A stretch of DNA of 64,000 nt from Novosphingobium sp. 18050 (GTDB lineage: Bacteria; Pseudomonadota; Alphaproteobacteria; Sphingomonadales; Sphingomonadaceae): NCBI RefSeq assembly GCF_902706195.1, contig NZ_CACSJO010000018.1, positions 56,412 to 120,411 of the forward strand, in the 5' to 3' direction. Positions 52,537 to 63,948 of the stretch are shown here, piece after piece; positions within the stretch are counted from its first letter, which is position 1, and every line of letters begins with the position of its first letter. Below the pieces are notes generated by a model that was given only the letters and a program-made list of their open reading frames with translations, was not told the DNA's origin and did not search any database. Both the position numbers and the translations under genes were made by a program.

Positions 52537-55386
52537 ATGGGCGACGAGAGTTTCGAATTCACCCCGGACATGGCGCTGGAAGAGCCCCAGGCCGGCCCGA
52601 GCTGGCAGCGCGGCAACTGGCCCCTCGTCGGCGGCGACGCCGAAGATGACTGGACCCAGGGCCTCGATCCCACGGTTCTCAAGGTCGAGATCACCAAGGC
52701 AGCAGCCAAGGGCGGCGCCAAGGTCGACCAGGCCAGTATAGACGAAGCGGCGGCCGATGCCATCCGCGCGATGATGCTGATCCGCACGTATCGCGTGCGC
52801 GGTCACCTCGCAGCGGACCTCGACCCGCTCGGCCTCAACCAGCGCAAGCTGCCTGCCGACCTTACCCCCGAGTACCACGGCTTCGTGGGCGCGGCGCAGG
52901 ACCGCAAGGTCTACGTCGGCGGCGCCCTCGGCCTGCAGTGGGCCAGCGTGCGCGAGATCGTCCAGATCCTGCGCGCCAACTACTGCGGCAAGGTCGGCCT
53001 CGAATACATGCACATCTCCGACACGGAGGAGCGCCGTTTCCTTCAGGAGCGCATGGAAGGCGCCAACAAGGAAATCGAATTCACGCCGGAAGGCAAGAAG
53101 GCGATTCTCTCGGCGGTCGTGCGCGGCGAGCAGTACGAGAAGTTCCTCGGCAAGAAGTACGTCGGCACCAAGCGCTTCGGCCTGGACGGCGGCGAATCGA
53201 TGATCCCCGCGCTCGAAGCCGTCATCAAGTACGGTGGCCAGCTCGGCGTGAAGGAAATCGTCTACGGCATGGCCCACCGCGGCCGCCTGAACGTCCTCGC
53301 GAACGTCCTCGCCAAGCCCTACAAGGTCATCTTCCACGAATTCTCGGGCGGCACTGCCAACCCTGAGGACGTGGGCGGTTCGGGCGACGTGAAATACCAC
53401 CTCGGCACTTCGGCCGACCGTGAATTCGACGGCATCAAGGTTCACATGAGCCTGATGCCCAACCCCTCGCACCTCGAAACGGTGGACCCGGTCGTGCTCG
53501 GCAAGGTCCGTGCCTACCAGGTCATCGCCGACGACATCGGCGACGACATCGGTCCGGACGCCCGTCACAACCAGGTCCTGCCCGTCCTGATCCACGGCGA
53601 CGCGGCCTTCGCTGGCCAGGGCATCATCTGGGAGTGCTTCGGCCTTTCCGGCGTGAAGGGCTACAACACCGGCGGCTGCCTCCACTTCATCATCAACAAC
53701 CAGATCGGCTTCACGACGAGCCCGCAGTTCGCGCGCAACTCGCCCTATCCCTCTGACGTCGCCAAGGGCGTCCAGGCTCCGATCCTGCACGTCAACGGCG
53801 ATGATCCGGCAGCGGTTACCTTCGCCTGCAAGCTGGCGATCGACTACCGCCAGACCTTCAAGCGCGACATCGTGATCGACATGTGGTGCTACCGCCGCTT
53901 CGGCCACAACGAGGGCGACGAGCCCGGCTTCACGCAGCCCCTGATGTACGCCAAGATCCGCCAGCACCCGCCGGTCAGCAAGATCTACAGCGACAAGCTG
54001 AAGGCCGAAGGCGTGATCGATGACGCATTCCTGGGTCAGACCGAAGATGCGTTCACCGCGCATCTGGAAGAGCAGTTCGAGGCAGCCAAGACCTACAAGG
54101 CCAACCAGGCCGACTGGTTCGCCGGTCAGTGGAGCGGCTTCCACAAGCCCGCCGATCCCGAGACCGCGCGCCGCAACGTCGACACCAAGGTCGAACCCAA
54201 GCTGTTCGAAAGCCTGGGCCGCGTGCTCACCACCGTTCCTGCGGACCTCACCGTCCACAAGACGCTGTCCCGCGTGCTTGCCGCCAAGGAAGAGATGTTC
54301 AAGTCGGGCGAAGGCTTCGACTGGGCAACGGCGGAGGCGCTCGCCTTCGGCAGTCTCGTTTCCGAGGGGTACGGTGTGCGCCTCTCCGGTCAGGACTGCG
54401 GACGCGGCACCTTCAGCCAGCGCCACGCCGTCTGGACCGACCAGACGGACGAGCACAAGTACACGCCCCTGACGACGCTGCCCCACGGCCGCTTCGAGGT
54501 GCTGGACTCGACGCTTTCGGAATATGGCGTACTCGGCTTCGAGTACGGCTACGCCAGCGCCGACCCCAAGACCATGGTCCTGTGGGAAGGCCAGTTCGGC
54601 GACTTCGCCAACGGCGCGCAGATCATCATCGACCAGTACATCGCCTCGGCCGAATCCAAGTGGCTGCGCGCGAACGGACTGGTGCTGCTGCTGCCGCACG
54701 GCTATGAAGGCCAGGGTCCTGAGCACTCCTCGGCCCGTCTGGAACGCTACCTGCAGCTCTGCGCACAGGACAACATCCAGGTCTGCAACATCACCAGCCC
54801 GGCGAACTACTTCCACGTCCTGCGCCGTCAGATGCGCCGTTCGTTCCGCAAGCCGCTCGTCATCATGACCCCCAAGTCGCTGCTGCGCCATCCGCTGGCA
54901 AAGTCGAGCGCCAAGGACTTCATCGAAGGCGACTTCAAGCGCATTCTGTCGGACCCGAGCGGTTCGGCGGACGCGGACACGAAGAAGGTCATCCTGTGCT
55001 CGGGCAAGGTCTTCTACGACCTCCTCGAGGCGCGGGGCGCGGCCGAGATCACCGATACCCAGATCATCCGCCTCGAGCAGCTCTACCCCTTCCCGGGTGA
55101 GCCGCTGGCCAAGCGTCTGTCGAAGATGCCGAACCTCGAGGAAATCGTATGGTGCCAGGAAGAGCCCAAGAACAACGGTTCCTGGTTCTTCGTGGAATCG
55201 CTGGTCGAAGCAGCGGCCATCGAAGCAGGGGTTTCCGCCCCTCGTCCGCGCTATGCCGGTCGTTCCGCTTCGGCGTCGCCCGCCACTGGCCTCGCCAAGC
55301 GCCACACCGCCGAACAGGCGGCGCTGGTTGCCGATGCACTGCATCTTTCCGTTCGTTCCGAACTCCGTCGCAAGCAGAAGGCTTGA
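52537..55386 (+). CDS. sucA: 2-oxoglutarate dehydrogenase E1 component
   Basis: A 949-residue E1 that decarboxylates 2-oxoglutarate with thiamine diphosphate and passes the succinyl group to SucB. Landmarks are MAHRGRLNVLANV, HLGTS, NPSHLETVDPVV, HGDAAFAGQG (ThDP/Mg binding), INNQIGFTT, DMWCYRRFGHNEGDEP, and in the C-terminal half RGTFSQRHAVW, EYGVLGFEYGYA and HGYEGQGPEHSSAR. ATG 52537 follows AGGTGA with 7-nt spacing; GTG 52528 is also in frame. The N-terminal region includes the E2-binding segment. Confidence 0.96.
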   Translation: MGDESFEFTPDMALEEPQAGPSWQRGNWPLVGGDAEDDWTQGLDPTVLKVEITKAAAKGGAKVDQASIDEAAADAIRAMMLIRTYRVRGHLAADLDPLGLNQRKLPADLTPEYHGFVGAAQDRKVYVGGALGLQWASVREIVQILRANYCGKVGLEYMHISDTEERRFLQERMEGANKEIEFTPEGKKAILSAVVRGEQYEKFLGKKYVGTKRFGLDGGESMIPALEAVIKYGGQLGVKEIVYGMAHRGRLNVLANVLAKPYKVIFHEFSGGTANPEDVGGSGDVKYHLGTSADREFDGIKVHMSLMPNPSHLETVDPVVLGKVRAYQVIADDIGDDIGPDARHNQVLPVLIHGDAAFAGQGIIWECFGLSGVKGYNTGGCLHFIINNQIGFTTSPQFARNSPYPSDVAKGVQAPILHVNGDDPAAVTFACKLAIDYRQTFKRDIVIDMWCYRRFGHNEGDEPGFTQPLMYAKIRQHPPVSKIYSDKLKAEGVIDDAFLGQTEDAFTAHLEEQFEAAKTYKANQADWFAGQWSGFHKPADPETARRNVDTKVEPKLFESLGRVLTTVPADLTVHKTLSRVLAAKEEMFKSGEGFDWATAEALAFGSLVSEGYGVRLSGQDCGRGTFSQRHAVWTDQTDEHKYTPLTTLPHGRFEVLDSTLSEYGVLGFEYGYASADPKTMVLWEGQFGDFANGAQIIIDQYIASAESKWLRANGLVLLLPHGYEGQGPEHSSARLERYLQLCAQDNIQVCNITSPANYFHVLRRQMRRSFRKPLVIMTPKSLLRHPLAKSSAKDFIEGDFKRILSDPSGSADADTKKVILCSGKVFYDLLEARGAAEITDTQIIRLEQLYPFPGEPLAKRLSKMPNLEEIVWCQEEPKNNGSWFFVESLVEAAAIEAGVSAPRPRYAGRSASASPATGLAKRHTAEQAALVADALHLSVRSELRRKQKA

Positions 55387-55394
55387 GATAAACC

Positions 55395-56624
55395 ATGTCC
55401 ACTGAAGTCAAGGTCCCCACGCTCGGCGAGTCCGTCGCCGAAGCCACCATCGGCCAGTGGCTCAAGCAGCCCGGCGAAGCCGTTGCTGCCGATGAGCCCA
55501 TTGCCAGCCTCGAGACCGACAAGGTCGCGATCGACGTCATGGCGCCGCATGCCGGTGTCATGGGCCAGCACATCGCAGCCGAAGGCGACAATGTCGTCGT
55601 CGGTGCGCTGATCACCACCATCGAAGCAGGCTCGGGCGCGCCCGCAGCCGCCAAGCCTGCTGCCGCGCCCGCCGCAGCTCCGGCTGCTTCGGCTCCGGCA
55701 TCTGCCGCCGCTGCTCCGGCAACCGAGGAAGCCGCTGCCGGCGCTTCGGTCCTGTCGCCGGCCGTGCGCCGCGCGATCCTGGAGCACGGCATCGACCCCG
55801 CGTCGATCAAGGGCACCGGCAAGGACGGCCGCATCACCAAGGACGACGTCCTGGAAGCCGCCAAGAACAAGCCCGCATCGGCTGCTCCGGCTGCTGCTGC
55901 GTCCGCTTCGGTCCCCGCCTCGGTGCGCGGTGAAGAGCGCGTGAAGATGACGCGCCTGCGCCAGACGATCGCCAAGCGCCTGAAGTCCGCGCAGGACACC
56001 GCAGCCCTGCTCACCACCTTCAACGACGTCGACATGTCGGCCGTCATCGAAGCGCGTGACAAGTACAAGGACGTGTTCCTCAAGAAGCACGGCATCAAGC
56101 TGGGCTTCATGTCATTCTTCGCCAAGGCTTCGGTCCTGGCCCTGAAGGACATTCCGGCCGTCAACGCCCAGATCGACGGCGACGAGATCGTCTACCACGA
56201 CTACGTCGACATCTCGATCGCCGTATCGGCCCCGAGCGGCCTGATGGTCCCCGTCGTCAAGGACTGCGACAAGCTGGGCTTCGCGGGCATCGAGAAGGCC
56301 ATCGCGGGCTTCGGCAAGAAGGCCAAGGAAGGCAAGCTGACCATGGAAGACATGAAGGGCGGCACCTTCACGATCTCCAACGGCGGCGTGTTCGGCGGTC
56401 TGATGTCGACCCCGATCATCAACCCGCCGCAGTCGGCGGTGCTGGGCCTTCACCGCATCGAAGACCGTGCCGTGGTGCGTAATGGCGAAATCGTGATCCG
56501 CCCGATGATGTACATCGCGCTGTCTTACGACCACCGCCTGATCGACGGCCGCGAAGCGGTCACCGCGCTCAAGACCATCAAGGAAGCGATCGAGGATCCC
56601 ACCAGGCTCCTGATCGACCTCTGA
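55395..56624 (+). CDS. sucB: 2-oxoglutarate dehydrogenase E2, dihydrolipoyl succinyltransferase
   Basis: A 409-residue E2. The N-terminal lipoyl domain has the lipoyl Lys in LETDKVAIDV (about residue 43). An Ala/Pro linker (residues about 78-118) precedes the peripheral-subunit-binding domain (SPAVRRAILEHGIDPASIKGTGKDGRI). The catalytic domain ends in SYDHRLIDGREAV with the HxxxDG motif. It transfers succinyl to CoA. It starts 8 bp after the sucA stop. Confidence 0.97.
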   Translation: MSTEVKVPTLGESVAEATIGQWLKQPGEAVAADEPIASLETDKVAIDVMAPHAGVMGQHIAAEGDNVVVGALITTIEAGSGAPAAAKPAAAPAAAPAASAPASAAAAPATEEAAAGASVLSPAVRRAILEHGIDPASIKGTGKDGRITKDDVLEAAKNKPASAAPAAAASASVPASVRGEERVKMTRLRQTIAKRLKSAQDTAALLTTFNDVDMSAVIEARDKYKDVFLKKHGIKLGFMSFFAKASVLALKDIPAVNAQIDGDEIVYHDYVDISIAVSAPSGLMVPVVKDCDKLGFAGIEKAIAGFGKKAKEGKLTMEDMKGGTFTISNGGVFGGLMSTPIINPPQSAVLGLHRIEDRAVVRNGEIVIRPMMYIALSYDHRLIDGREAVTALKTIKEAIEDPTRLLIDL

Positions 56625-56634
56625 GAATACAAGA

Positions 56635-56670
56635 CCCCGCCCGCCCAGAAGACCGGTCGGGCGGGGTTTT
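56635..56670 (+). terminator. Intrinsic terminator after sucB
   Basis: CCCCGCCCG and CGGGCGGGG form a 9-bp stem followed by TTTTC, 10 bp after the sucB stop. It separates sucB from lpdA, which may then have its own promoter. Confidence 0.75.
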
Positions 56671-56742
56671 CACTTGCGCTGAAATTACTATTTTCCACTC
56701 GTGCCTGAACACTGCGAGGCATGAGCGTACGGAGGCCTGAAC

Positions 56743-58140
56743 ATGGCTGATTACGACTACGACGTCCTTGTCATCGGTGCCGGCCCCGGCGGCTATGTCG
56801 CGGCAATCCGCGCAGCCCAGCTGGGCCTGAAGACCGCCTGCGCCGAAGGACGCGAGACGCTGGGCGGCACCTGCCTCAACGTGGGCTGCATTCCCTCCAA
56901 GGCCTTGCTCCACGCGTCGGAATACTTCGAAGCGGCCAAGGGCGGCGCGATGGCGGCGATGGGCATCAAGGTGACCCCCGAGCTGGATCTCGACACCATG
57001 CAGGGCCAGCGCGTAGACGCGATCAAGGGCCTGACCGGCGGCATCGAGTTCCTGTTCAAGAAGAATAAGGTCGACTGGCTCAAGGGCTATGCCAGCTTCA
57101 AGGACGCGCACAGCGTCGAAGTGGCCGGCAAGACCGTCACCGCCAAGAACATCGTCATCGCCACCGGCTCATCCGTCACCCCGCTCCCCGGAGTCGAGAT
57201 CGACAATGCCGGCGGCGTCGTGGTGGACAGCACCGGCGCACTTGAACTGACTTCCGTGCCCAAGAAGATGGTCGTCATCGGTGGCGGCGTGATTGGCCTG
57301 GAACTGGGTTCGGTCTGGCGCCGTCTGGGCGCGGAAGTGACCGTCGTCGAATTCCTCGACCAGCTGCTCCCCGGCATGGACGGCGAAGTCCGCAAGGAAG
57401 CCGGCAAGCTGTTCAAGAAGCAGGGCATGACGCTCAAGATGGGCACCAAGGTCACTGGCGTGACCGTGGAAGGCAAGACCGCCAAGGTCACTGTCGAGCC
57501 CGCCAAGGGCGGTGACGCGGAAGTCATCGAAGCCGACGTCGTCCTCGTCTCGATCGGCCGCCGTCCCAACACCGAAGGCCTCGGCCTCGACAAGATCGGC
57601 ATCGAGCTAAACCAGCGCGCGCAGATCGAAACCGACCACGACTTCGGCACCAAGGTCGACGGCGTCTGGGCAATCGGCGACGTGATCCCCGGCCCGATGC
57701 TTGCCCACAAGGCCGAGGACGAGGGCATCGCCGTGGCCGAGAACATCGCTGGTCTCACCGGGATCGTGAACCACGACGTCATCCCCGGCGTCGTCTACAC
57801 CCAGCCCGAGTTCGCGGGCGTGGGCCTGACCGAGGAAGCCGCCAAGGAGCGCGGCGCGATCAAGGTCGGCAAGTTCCCGATGATGGCCAACTCGCGCGCC
57901 AAGACCAATCACGAGCCGGACGGCTTCGTGAAGGTCATCGCGGACGCCGAGACCGACCGCGTTCTGGGCGTATGGTGCATTGCCTCGGTGGCCGGCACGA
58001 TGATCGCACAGGCCGCGCAGGCGATGGAATTCGGCGCTACCAGCGAAGACATCGCCTACACCTGCCACGCACACCCGACGCACTCCGAGGCGATCAAGGA
58101 AGCGGCGATGGCGGTGACCGGCAAGCCGATCCACATGTGA
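56743..58140 (+). CDS. lpdA: Dihydrolipoyl dehydrogenase (E3)
   Basis: A 465-residue FAD disulfide reductase. The FAD motif GAGPGGYVAAIRAAQLG is at residues 12-28, the redox disulfide in GGTCLNVGCIPSKAL, the NAD motif GGGVIGLELGSVW and the C-terminal active-site HAHPTHSEA (His-Glu pair). It reoxidises the lipoyl group of SucB and other E2 enzymes. It lies 118 bp after sucB behind an intrinsic terminator and ends in its own terminator. Confidence 0.97.
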   Translation: MADYDYDVLVIGAGPGGYVAAIRAAQLGLKTACAEGRETLGGTCLNVGCIPSKALLHASEYFEAAKGGAMAAMGIKVTPELDLDTMQGQRVDAIKGLTGGIEFLFKKNKVDWLKGYASFKDAHSVEVAGKTVTAKNIVIATGSSVTPLPGVEIDNAGGVVVDSTGALELTSVPKKMVVIGGGVIGLELGSVWRRLGAEVTVVEFLDQLLPGMDGEVRKEAGKLFKKQGMTLKMGTKVTGVTVEGKTAKVTVEPAKGGDAEVIEADVVLVSIGRRPNTEGLGLDKIGIELNQRAQIETDHDFGTKVDGVWAIGDVIPGPMLAHKAEDEGIAVAENIAGLTGIVNHDVIPGVVYTQPEFAGVGLTEEAAKERGAIKVGKFPMMANSRAKTNHEPDGFVKVIADAETDRVLGVWCIASVAGTMIAQAAQAMEFGATSEDIAYTCHAHPTHSEAIKEAAMAVTGKPIHM

Positions 58141-58165
58141 TCGGCCTGCAATAGATCGACGAGAG

Positions 58166-58192
58166 GGCCGGCGTGAAAGCGCCGGCCTTTTT
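58166..58192 (+). terminator. Intrinsic terminator after lpdA
   Basis: GGCCGGCG and CGCCGGCC form an 8-bp stem with a 6-nt loop, followed by TTTTT. It ends the TCA operon. Confidence 0.88.
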
Positions 58193-58268
58193 CGTTGGTC
58201 CCGGCTGTGGAACCTCCTGCCCCATTCGTGAATTTCTCCGCGACATGGTTTCACGGGGCGTTTCAGGC

Positions 58269-59741
58269 ATGACATTCCACCGCGCGGCGTTGCTGCTTCT
58301 GGCGTCCACTTTCGCCCTCTCCGCCTGCAAGGAGACCAGTGACGTAAGCCCCCCTCCCCGCGCCCACGACATGATCAAGGTCGACCCGCAAGCCTCGCTC
58401 ATCACCGTGCCGGTCCATGCCGATCTCGGCAATCTGGCCGCTGCGCTCGAAGACGATATCCCCCGCACGCTCTGGACCATCGACCAGCCCGAACAGACCT
58501 GCATGCGGTCGAAAAGCGTGGACCTGGGCATCGCCACCATCAAGACACCCAAGCTCAAATGCCGCATCGTCGGCGAAGTGCGGCGCGGCCCCTTGCGCTT
58601 TGCCGGCAAGGGGCGCGAAATCGTGCTCGATATGCCGCTCCACGCAGTCGTCCGCGCCGAGGACATCGGCGGCCTGCTCAAGCGTGAAACCGCCACTGCC
58701 GACGCGATGGCCCATGCCGTCATCCGCCTGACGCTGGCGCAGGACTGGACCCCGCGCGGGACGGTCGATATCCGCTACGACTGGACCAATGCCCCGCATA
58801 TGGAGTTCATGGGCCAGCGCATTGACTTCACCGCCCAGGCCGATCGCAAGCTTGCCCCGGTGATCGCCCGCCTCGAACGTGACTTGCCCGGCCAACTCGG
58901 CAAGCTGGAGGTTCGCCGTCAAGTCGAGGACGCCTGGAACTCGGCCTTCACCACGCTGGCCCTCAACCGCGACAACCCGCCGGTCTGGATGCGCGTCAGC
59001 CCCACCGAATTGCAGTATGGCGGTTACGAACTCGACGGCAACAAGCTCCTGCTGCGCCTCGGCGTCAAGGCGGTGACCGAAACTTTCGTCGGCAAGCGGC
59101 CGGCCGATCCGGCGCCCTCTCCCCTGCCCCCGGTGCGCCCACTGGAGACCGAGGCAGGCAAGCTGGCCTTCTTCATCCCCGTCGTCGCCGATTACCGCGA
59201 ACTGGAGCCGGTACTGATGAAGGCGTTGCACAAGCGCGCGGCACAGCCGTTCTCGGTGCCCGGCGTCGGGCCGGTCAAAGCCGATTTCCGCAAGGCGACG
59301 ATCTACGGCACCAGCGGCGGGCGTATCGCCGTGGGCGTGGAATTCACGGCGCGCGATGTGGCAAAGCGGGTCGGTCCGACCAAGGGCACCGTATGGATGA
59401 CCGGCCTGCCGACCAACACCGAAAATTCACGCAAGATCGGCTTCGAAGAGTTCGCCGTCAGCGGCACCACCGACATGCGCGGCGGCGATCTTATCCTGCG
59501 CCTTGCGAACACGCCGGGCATGGCGGCCACCATCGCCGCGGCGCTCGCCCAGAACTTCGAGAACGATTATGCCAAACTGCTGGGCAAGATCGGCCGCGCG
59601 ATCGAGGACAAGCGCGAGGGCGACCTGCTGATCCGCGCTGAAGTCACCCGCGCCCGGACGGGGCGTATCAAGGCCGCTGGCCAAGGGCTCTATCTCCCCG
59701 TTTGGGCCGATGGTACCGCGTCCATCACCGTGCAGCGGTAA
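58269..59741 (+). CDS. DUF4403 family lipoprotein
   Basis: A 490-residue lipoprotein: signal peptide with a LSAC lipobox at residues 17-20 (ASTFALSACKE), then a long mixed alpha/beta region of the DUF4403 family, which is made of two similar halves (SLITVPVHADLGNLAAALE and LAFFIPVVADYRELEPVLMKAL begin each half). The duplication and lipoprotein anchor suggest an envelope lipid- or ligand-binding role like TULIP-fold proteins, which is inference. ATG 58269 is chosen for the compact signal peptide; ATG 58245 is also possible. Confidence 0.82.
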   Translation: MTFHRAALLLLASTFALSACKETSDVSPPPRAHDMIKVDPQASLITVPVHADLGNLAAALEDDIPRTLWTIDQPEQTCMRSKSVDLGIATIKTPKLKCRIVGEVRRGPLRFAGKGREIVLDMPLHAVVRAEDIGGLLKRETATADAMAHAVIRLTLAQDWTPRGTVDIRYDWTNAPHMEFMGQRIDFTAQADRKLAPVIARLERDLPGQLGKLEVRRQVEDAWNSAFTTLALNRDNPPVWMRVSPTELQYGGYELDGNKLLLRLGVKAVTETFVGKRPADPAPSPLPPVRPLETEAGKLAFFIPVVADYRELEPVLMKALHKRAAQPFSVPGVGPVKADFRKATIYGTSGGRIAVGVEFTARDVAKRVGPTKGTVWMTGLPTNTENSRKIGFEEFAVSGTTDMRGGDLILRLANTPGMAATIAAALAQNFENDYAKLLGKIGRAIEDKREGDLLIRAEVTRARTGRIKAAGQGLYLPVWADGTASITVQR

Positions 59742-59814
59742 GACTGTCCCGCTACCGAACAGAGATCGTAACAGTCAGGCAACAAGAGAGACGCAATCGC
59801 AGCTTAACCCGAAC

Positions 59815-59833
59815 TTGCACAAGGATTGTGCAA
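59815..59833. promoter_or_regulatory. 19-bp perfect dyad, candidate operator
   Basis: TTGCACAA-GGA-TTGTGCAA is a perfect 8-bp inverted repeat with a 3-bp centre, 40 bp upstream of the following gene start. Size and symmetry suit a dimeric regulator of the TetR or MarR type. No regulator gene is adjacent. Confidence 0.5.
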
Positions 59834-59873
59834 CGATGCCCATTATTTAGGCAATCATGTTAGGGAGACGACT

Positions 59874-60311
59874 TTGAGCCTGTTCGCCTTCGCCGCTTTC
59901 GCCGCGGCAGCAACCGCATCTGCCGCCCCTCATGCCCATTCGGTCCAGCTCGACCACCGGGGCAGCACCTACCAGGTCGACTACCGCGCCCATGTCGAGA
60001 CCCGGACGCGCACGATCGGCATGTCGCCGCCAACGCGCCCGAGCAGCCAACGCTGCGTGCTGACAGCCAACGTTTCGGTCGAGCGGGTGATCGGCGGGCA
60101 GGCAGGCCATGAACTCAAGGCCATGCTGCCTGGCAAGGAGAGCTTCACCCGCTACCTGCCAGGCGATTGCCGCAACCGTCAGGATCAACTCGCCAAGCTG
60201 GTAGAGGACAAGTCGCAGGCTATCGGCGCCCATCTTGCCCGCGCCGCCGTTGACGACCACCAAAGCGCACTGGCCGCCATAGAAACCGCCCACCACTTCG
60301 CCGCAAACTGA
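59874..60311 (+). CDS. Small exported hypothetical protein
   Basis: A 145-residue protein with a signal peptide (FAFAAFAAAATASAA-PH). Two Cys (SQRCVLT and GDCRNR) may form a disulfide. A VDYRAHVETRTRTIGM segment and His-rich patches (HAHSVQLDHRG, ETAHHF) are visible. TTG 59874 is chosen: a GGGAG site lies 8 bp before it, and the other in-frame start has none. It is 17 bp before the porin-like gene and probably shares its transcript. No family recognised. Confidence 0.65.
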   Translation: MSLFAFAAFAAAATASAAPHAHSVQLDHRGSTYQVDYRAHVETRTRTIGMSPPTRPSSQRCVLTANVSVERVIGGQAGHELKAMLPGKESFTRYLPGDCRNRQDQLAKLVEDKSQAIGAHLARAAVDDHQSALAAIETAHHFAAN

Positions 60312-60328
60312 AGGCACCCCGCTCAAGC

Positions 60329-61072
60329 ATGAATTATCGTTTCCATTGCCTGGTCGTCGCCCTGTGCGGCGGCCTTGTCTCCTTTGGCGCACAGGCCCAG
60401 ACGGCAGCCAGTGTCTCCCTCGAAGCCGAGACCGACCACCGCGAACGGGGCCTGAGCTGGAGCGACGGCAAACCCGCGCTGTCCGCCTCGGTCACCATCC
60501 CCGTCACCTACGACCTCGCGCTCGACGTCGAAGGCCTGACCTTGCGCGACAGTGCGCGCCACGGCGGCGCCGACCTCGGGCTGACGATCGCCCCGCGCTA
60601 TACCGTGAGCAAGGCAGGCTGGGACTTCACCGCCGGCGCGCGCGGGCATGTCTTCGTCGGGCGCGCGGGCACCAGTTATGTCGAGGTCACCGGCGATGTC
60701 AGCCATACGATCGGCCCCGTTCAGCTCGCTGTCGGCGCCGCATTCGCGCCCTCGCAAGGCGCGATCGGGGGACATAACCTCTATCTGGACGCCGCCGCCT
60801 CGATCAGCATCCCCGGCACGCCGATGACCGTCTATGGCGGGATTGGGCGCACCAGCGGCTCATCCAGCGACGACGCCAGGGCGCTGCGACTGAGGCCCGG
60901 CGGCAACTACACCGATCATCGACTGGGCATCGAGCATACCGCCTCCAATCTTGCGGTGGGGCTGCGCTATTCGGATACTTCCATCAGCCAGCGGCGAGTC
61001 GACCCGCTCTCGCCCTGGTATGACCGCCACTTCGGCGCCCGCGTAGTAGCCTACGTGCGTTTCACGCCTTGA
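60329..61072 (+). CDS. TorF-family putative porin
   Basis: A 247-residue outer-membrane protein of the TorF/gcw_chp type: signal peptide (ALCGGLVSFGAQA-Q), then the family opening SVSLEAETDHRERGLSWSDGKPALSA, alternating beta-strands and a C-terminal strand ending VAYVRFTP. Such proteins form small beta-barrels of unknown substrate. It follows the small exported protein on the same strand. Confidence 0.75.
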   Translation: MNYRFHCLVVALCGGLVSFGAQAQTAASVSLEAETDHRERGLSWSDGKPALSASVTIPVTYDLALDVEGLTLRDSARHGGADLGLTIAPRYTVSKAGWDFTAGARGHVFVGRAGTSYVEVTGDVSHTIGPVQLAVGAAFAPSQGAIGGHNLYLDAAASISIPGTPMTVYGGIGRTSGSSSDDARALRLRPGGNYTDHRLGIEHTASNLAVGLRYSDTSISQRRVDPLSPWYDRHFGARVVAYVRFTP

Positions 61073-61197
61073 CCCCGCCAGTAACCCGTCGATGCCTGCC
61101 CCAGCTGGCCGATTGACCAGATGCGCCGTCCCCGGTGTAACTGGCACGAGTGCGTACAGCTTGGCCCACGGGTGGCCGGCACAGACGGGAGAGACCG

Positions 61198-62160
61198 ATG
61201 AAGGCAGTCTGGTACAACGAAAACGGCGGCCCGGAGGTACTGCATCACGGCGACCTTCCCGATCCGGAGGTCGGTCCGAAAACCGTGCTGATCCGAGTCG
61301 AGGTGATCTCGCTCGAAGGCGGCGATTTGCTCAACCGCATCCACACGCCCCCGGCGCGCGTACCGCATGTGCCCGGCTATCAGGCCGCCGGTACGGTCGT
61401 CGCGGCAGGTGCCGAGGTCACGCGCTTCAGGACGGGTGACCGCGTGGTCGGCTTCAACTGGAACGGCAGCCACGCCGAGCTTTTCGCCGTACCGGAATCT
61501 TACGCCTATCCGGTGCCCGAAGGCATGGACCTCGATATCGCCGCCGTGGTGCCGATCGCTTTCGGGACAGCTTACGACGCCCTGTTCACCTATGGCGGCC
61601 TGACGGCAGGCGAGACGGTATTGGTGCAGGGCGCGGCCGGCGGCGTCGGATTGGCGGCAGTGCAACTGGCGGCGCAGGCCGGCGCCACGGTGATCGGCAC
61701 GGCGTCAGGCCCTCAGCGGCTCTCACGTATTACACCGCTGGGGTTGACCCACGGCATCGATTACAAGCGCGAGGACATCGCCGCGCGCTGCAAGGAGATA
61801 ACAAGCCGCAGGGGCGTCGATCTCGTACTCGATCTGGCGGGCGGCAAGGGCAAGGATGCTCTGGTGGAAGCCCTGCGCGGTCATGGCCGCTATGCGGTGA
61901 TCGGTGCGGCCGAGGGCACGTTGCCCAGCTTCCGGTTCTTCGAGATGATCCGCAAGGCCATGCAGGTGACCGGCATTTCGTTCGGCCGTGACATGCATAC
62001 CCCGCGCGTGCATGACCTGATGGCAGACCTGTTCGCGCGGGTTCATGCCGGCACGCTGGTGATGCCGATCGAGCGGGAGTTCGCCCTGTCCGAAGCGGCA
62101 GAGGCGCACCGCTTCGTTGCCGAGGGGCACCCTTTCGGGCGGGTGGTGATGCGGCCCTGA
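61198..62160 (+). CDS. Zinc-type alcohol dehydrogenase / quinone oxidoreductase-like protein
   Basis: A 320-residue MDR-family protein of the quinone oxidoreductase group: MKAVWYNENGGPEVLHH, the GYQAAGTVVAAGAEVTRF strand, FGTAYDAL and the NADPH motif GAAGGVGLAAVQLAAQAGA. No structural or catalytic zinc Cys pattern is seen, as in QOR/enoyl reductase-like members, so it probably reduces quinones or enones with NADPH. ATG 61198 follows a GGGAGAG site; the longer frame lacks similarity. Confidence 0.88.
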   Translation: MKAVWYNENGGPEVLHHGDLPDPEVGPKTVLIRVEVISLEGGDLLNRIHTPPARVPHVPGYQAAGTVVAAGAEVTRFRTGDRVVGFNWNGSHAELFAVPESYAYPVPEGMDLDIAAVVPIAFGTAYDALFTYGGLTAGETVLVQGAAGGVGLAAVQLAAQAGATVIGTASGPQRLSRITPLGLTHGIDYKREDIAARCKEITSRRGVDLVLDLAGGKGKDALVEALRGHGRYAVIGAAEGTLPSFRFFEMIRKAMQVTGISFGRDMHTPRVHDLMADLFARVHAGTLVMPIEREFALSEAAEAHRFVAEGHPFGRVVMRP

Positions 62161-62170
62161 CGGCACAGTT

Positions 62171-62231
62171 CGCGATGGGGCCTCATCCTTATTAACCCCG
62201 CTCAGGCTGAGCGAGTCGAAGCCCCATCGCG
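62171..62231. terminator. Inverted repeat between convergent genes, with a REP half-copy inside
   Basis: CGCGATGGGGC (62171-62181) and GCCCCATCGCG (62221-62231) are a perfect 11-bp inverted repeat. Its interior (62200-62225) holds a half copy of the CTCAGGCTGAG...GTCGAAGCC dispersed repeat. It lies between the oxidoreductase and the convergent metallopeptidase. Confidence 0.55.
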
Positions 62232-62244
62232 CGAAGCGTCCCCC

Positions 62245-63948
<1,704 letters not shown>

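Noticed and set aside
52435..55344. 969-residue open frame antisense to sucA
   Set aside because: It mirrors sucA codon positions in a GC-rich sequence, has no family similarity and is fully covered by an unmistakable E1 gene.
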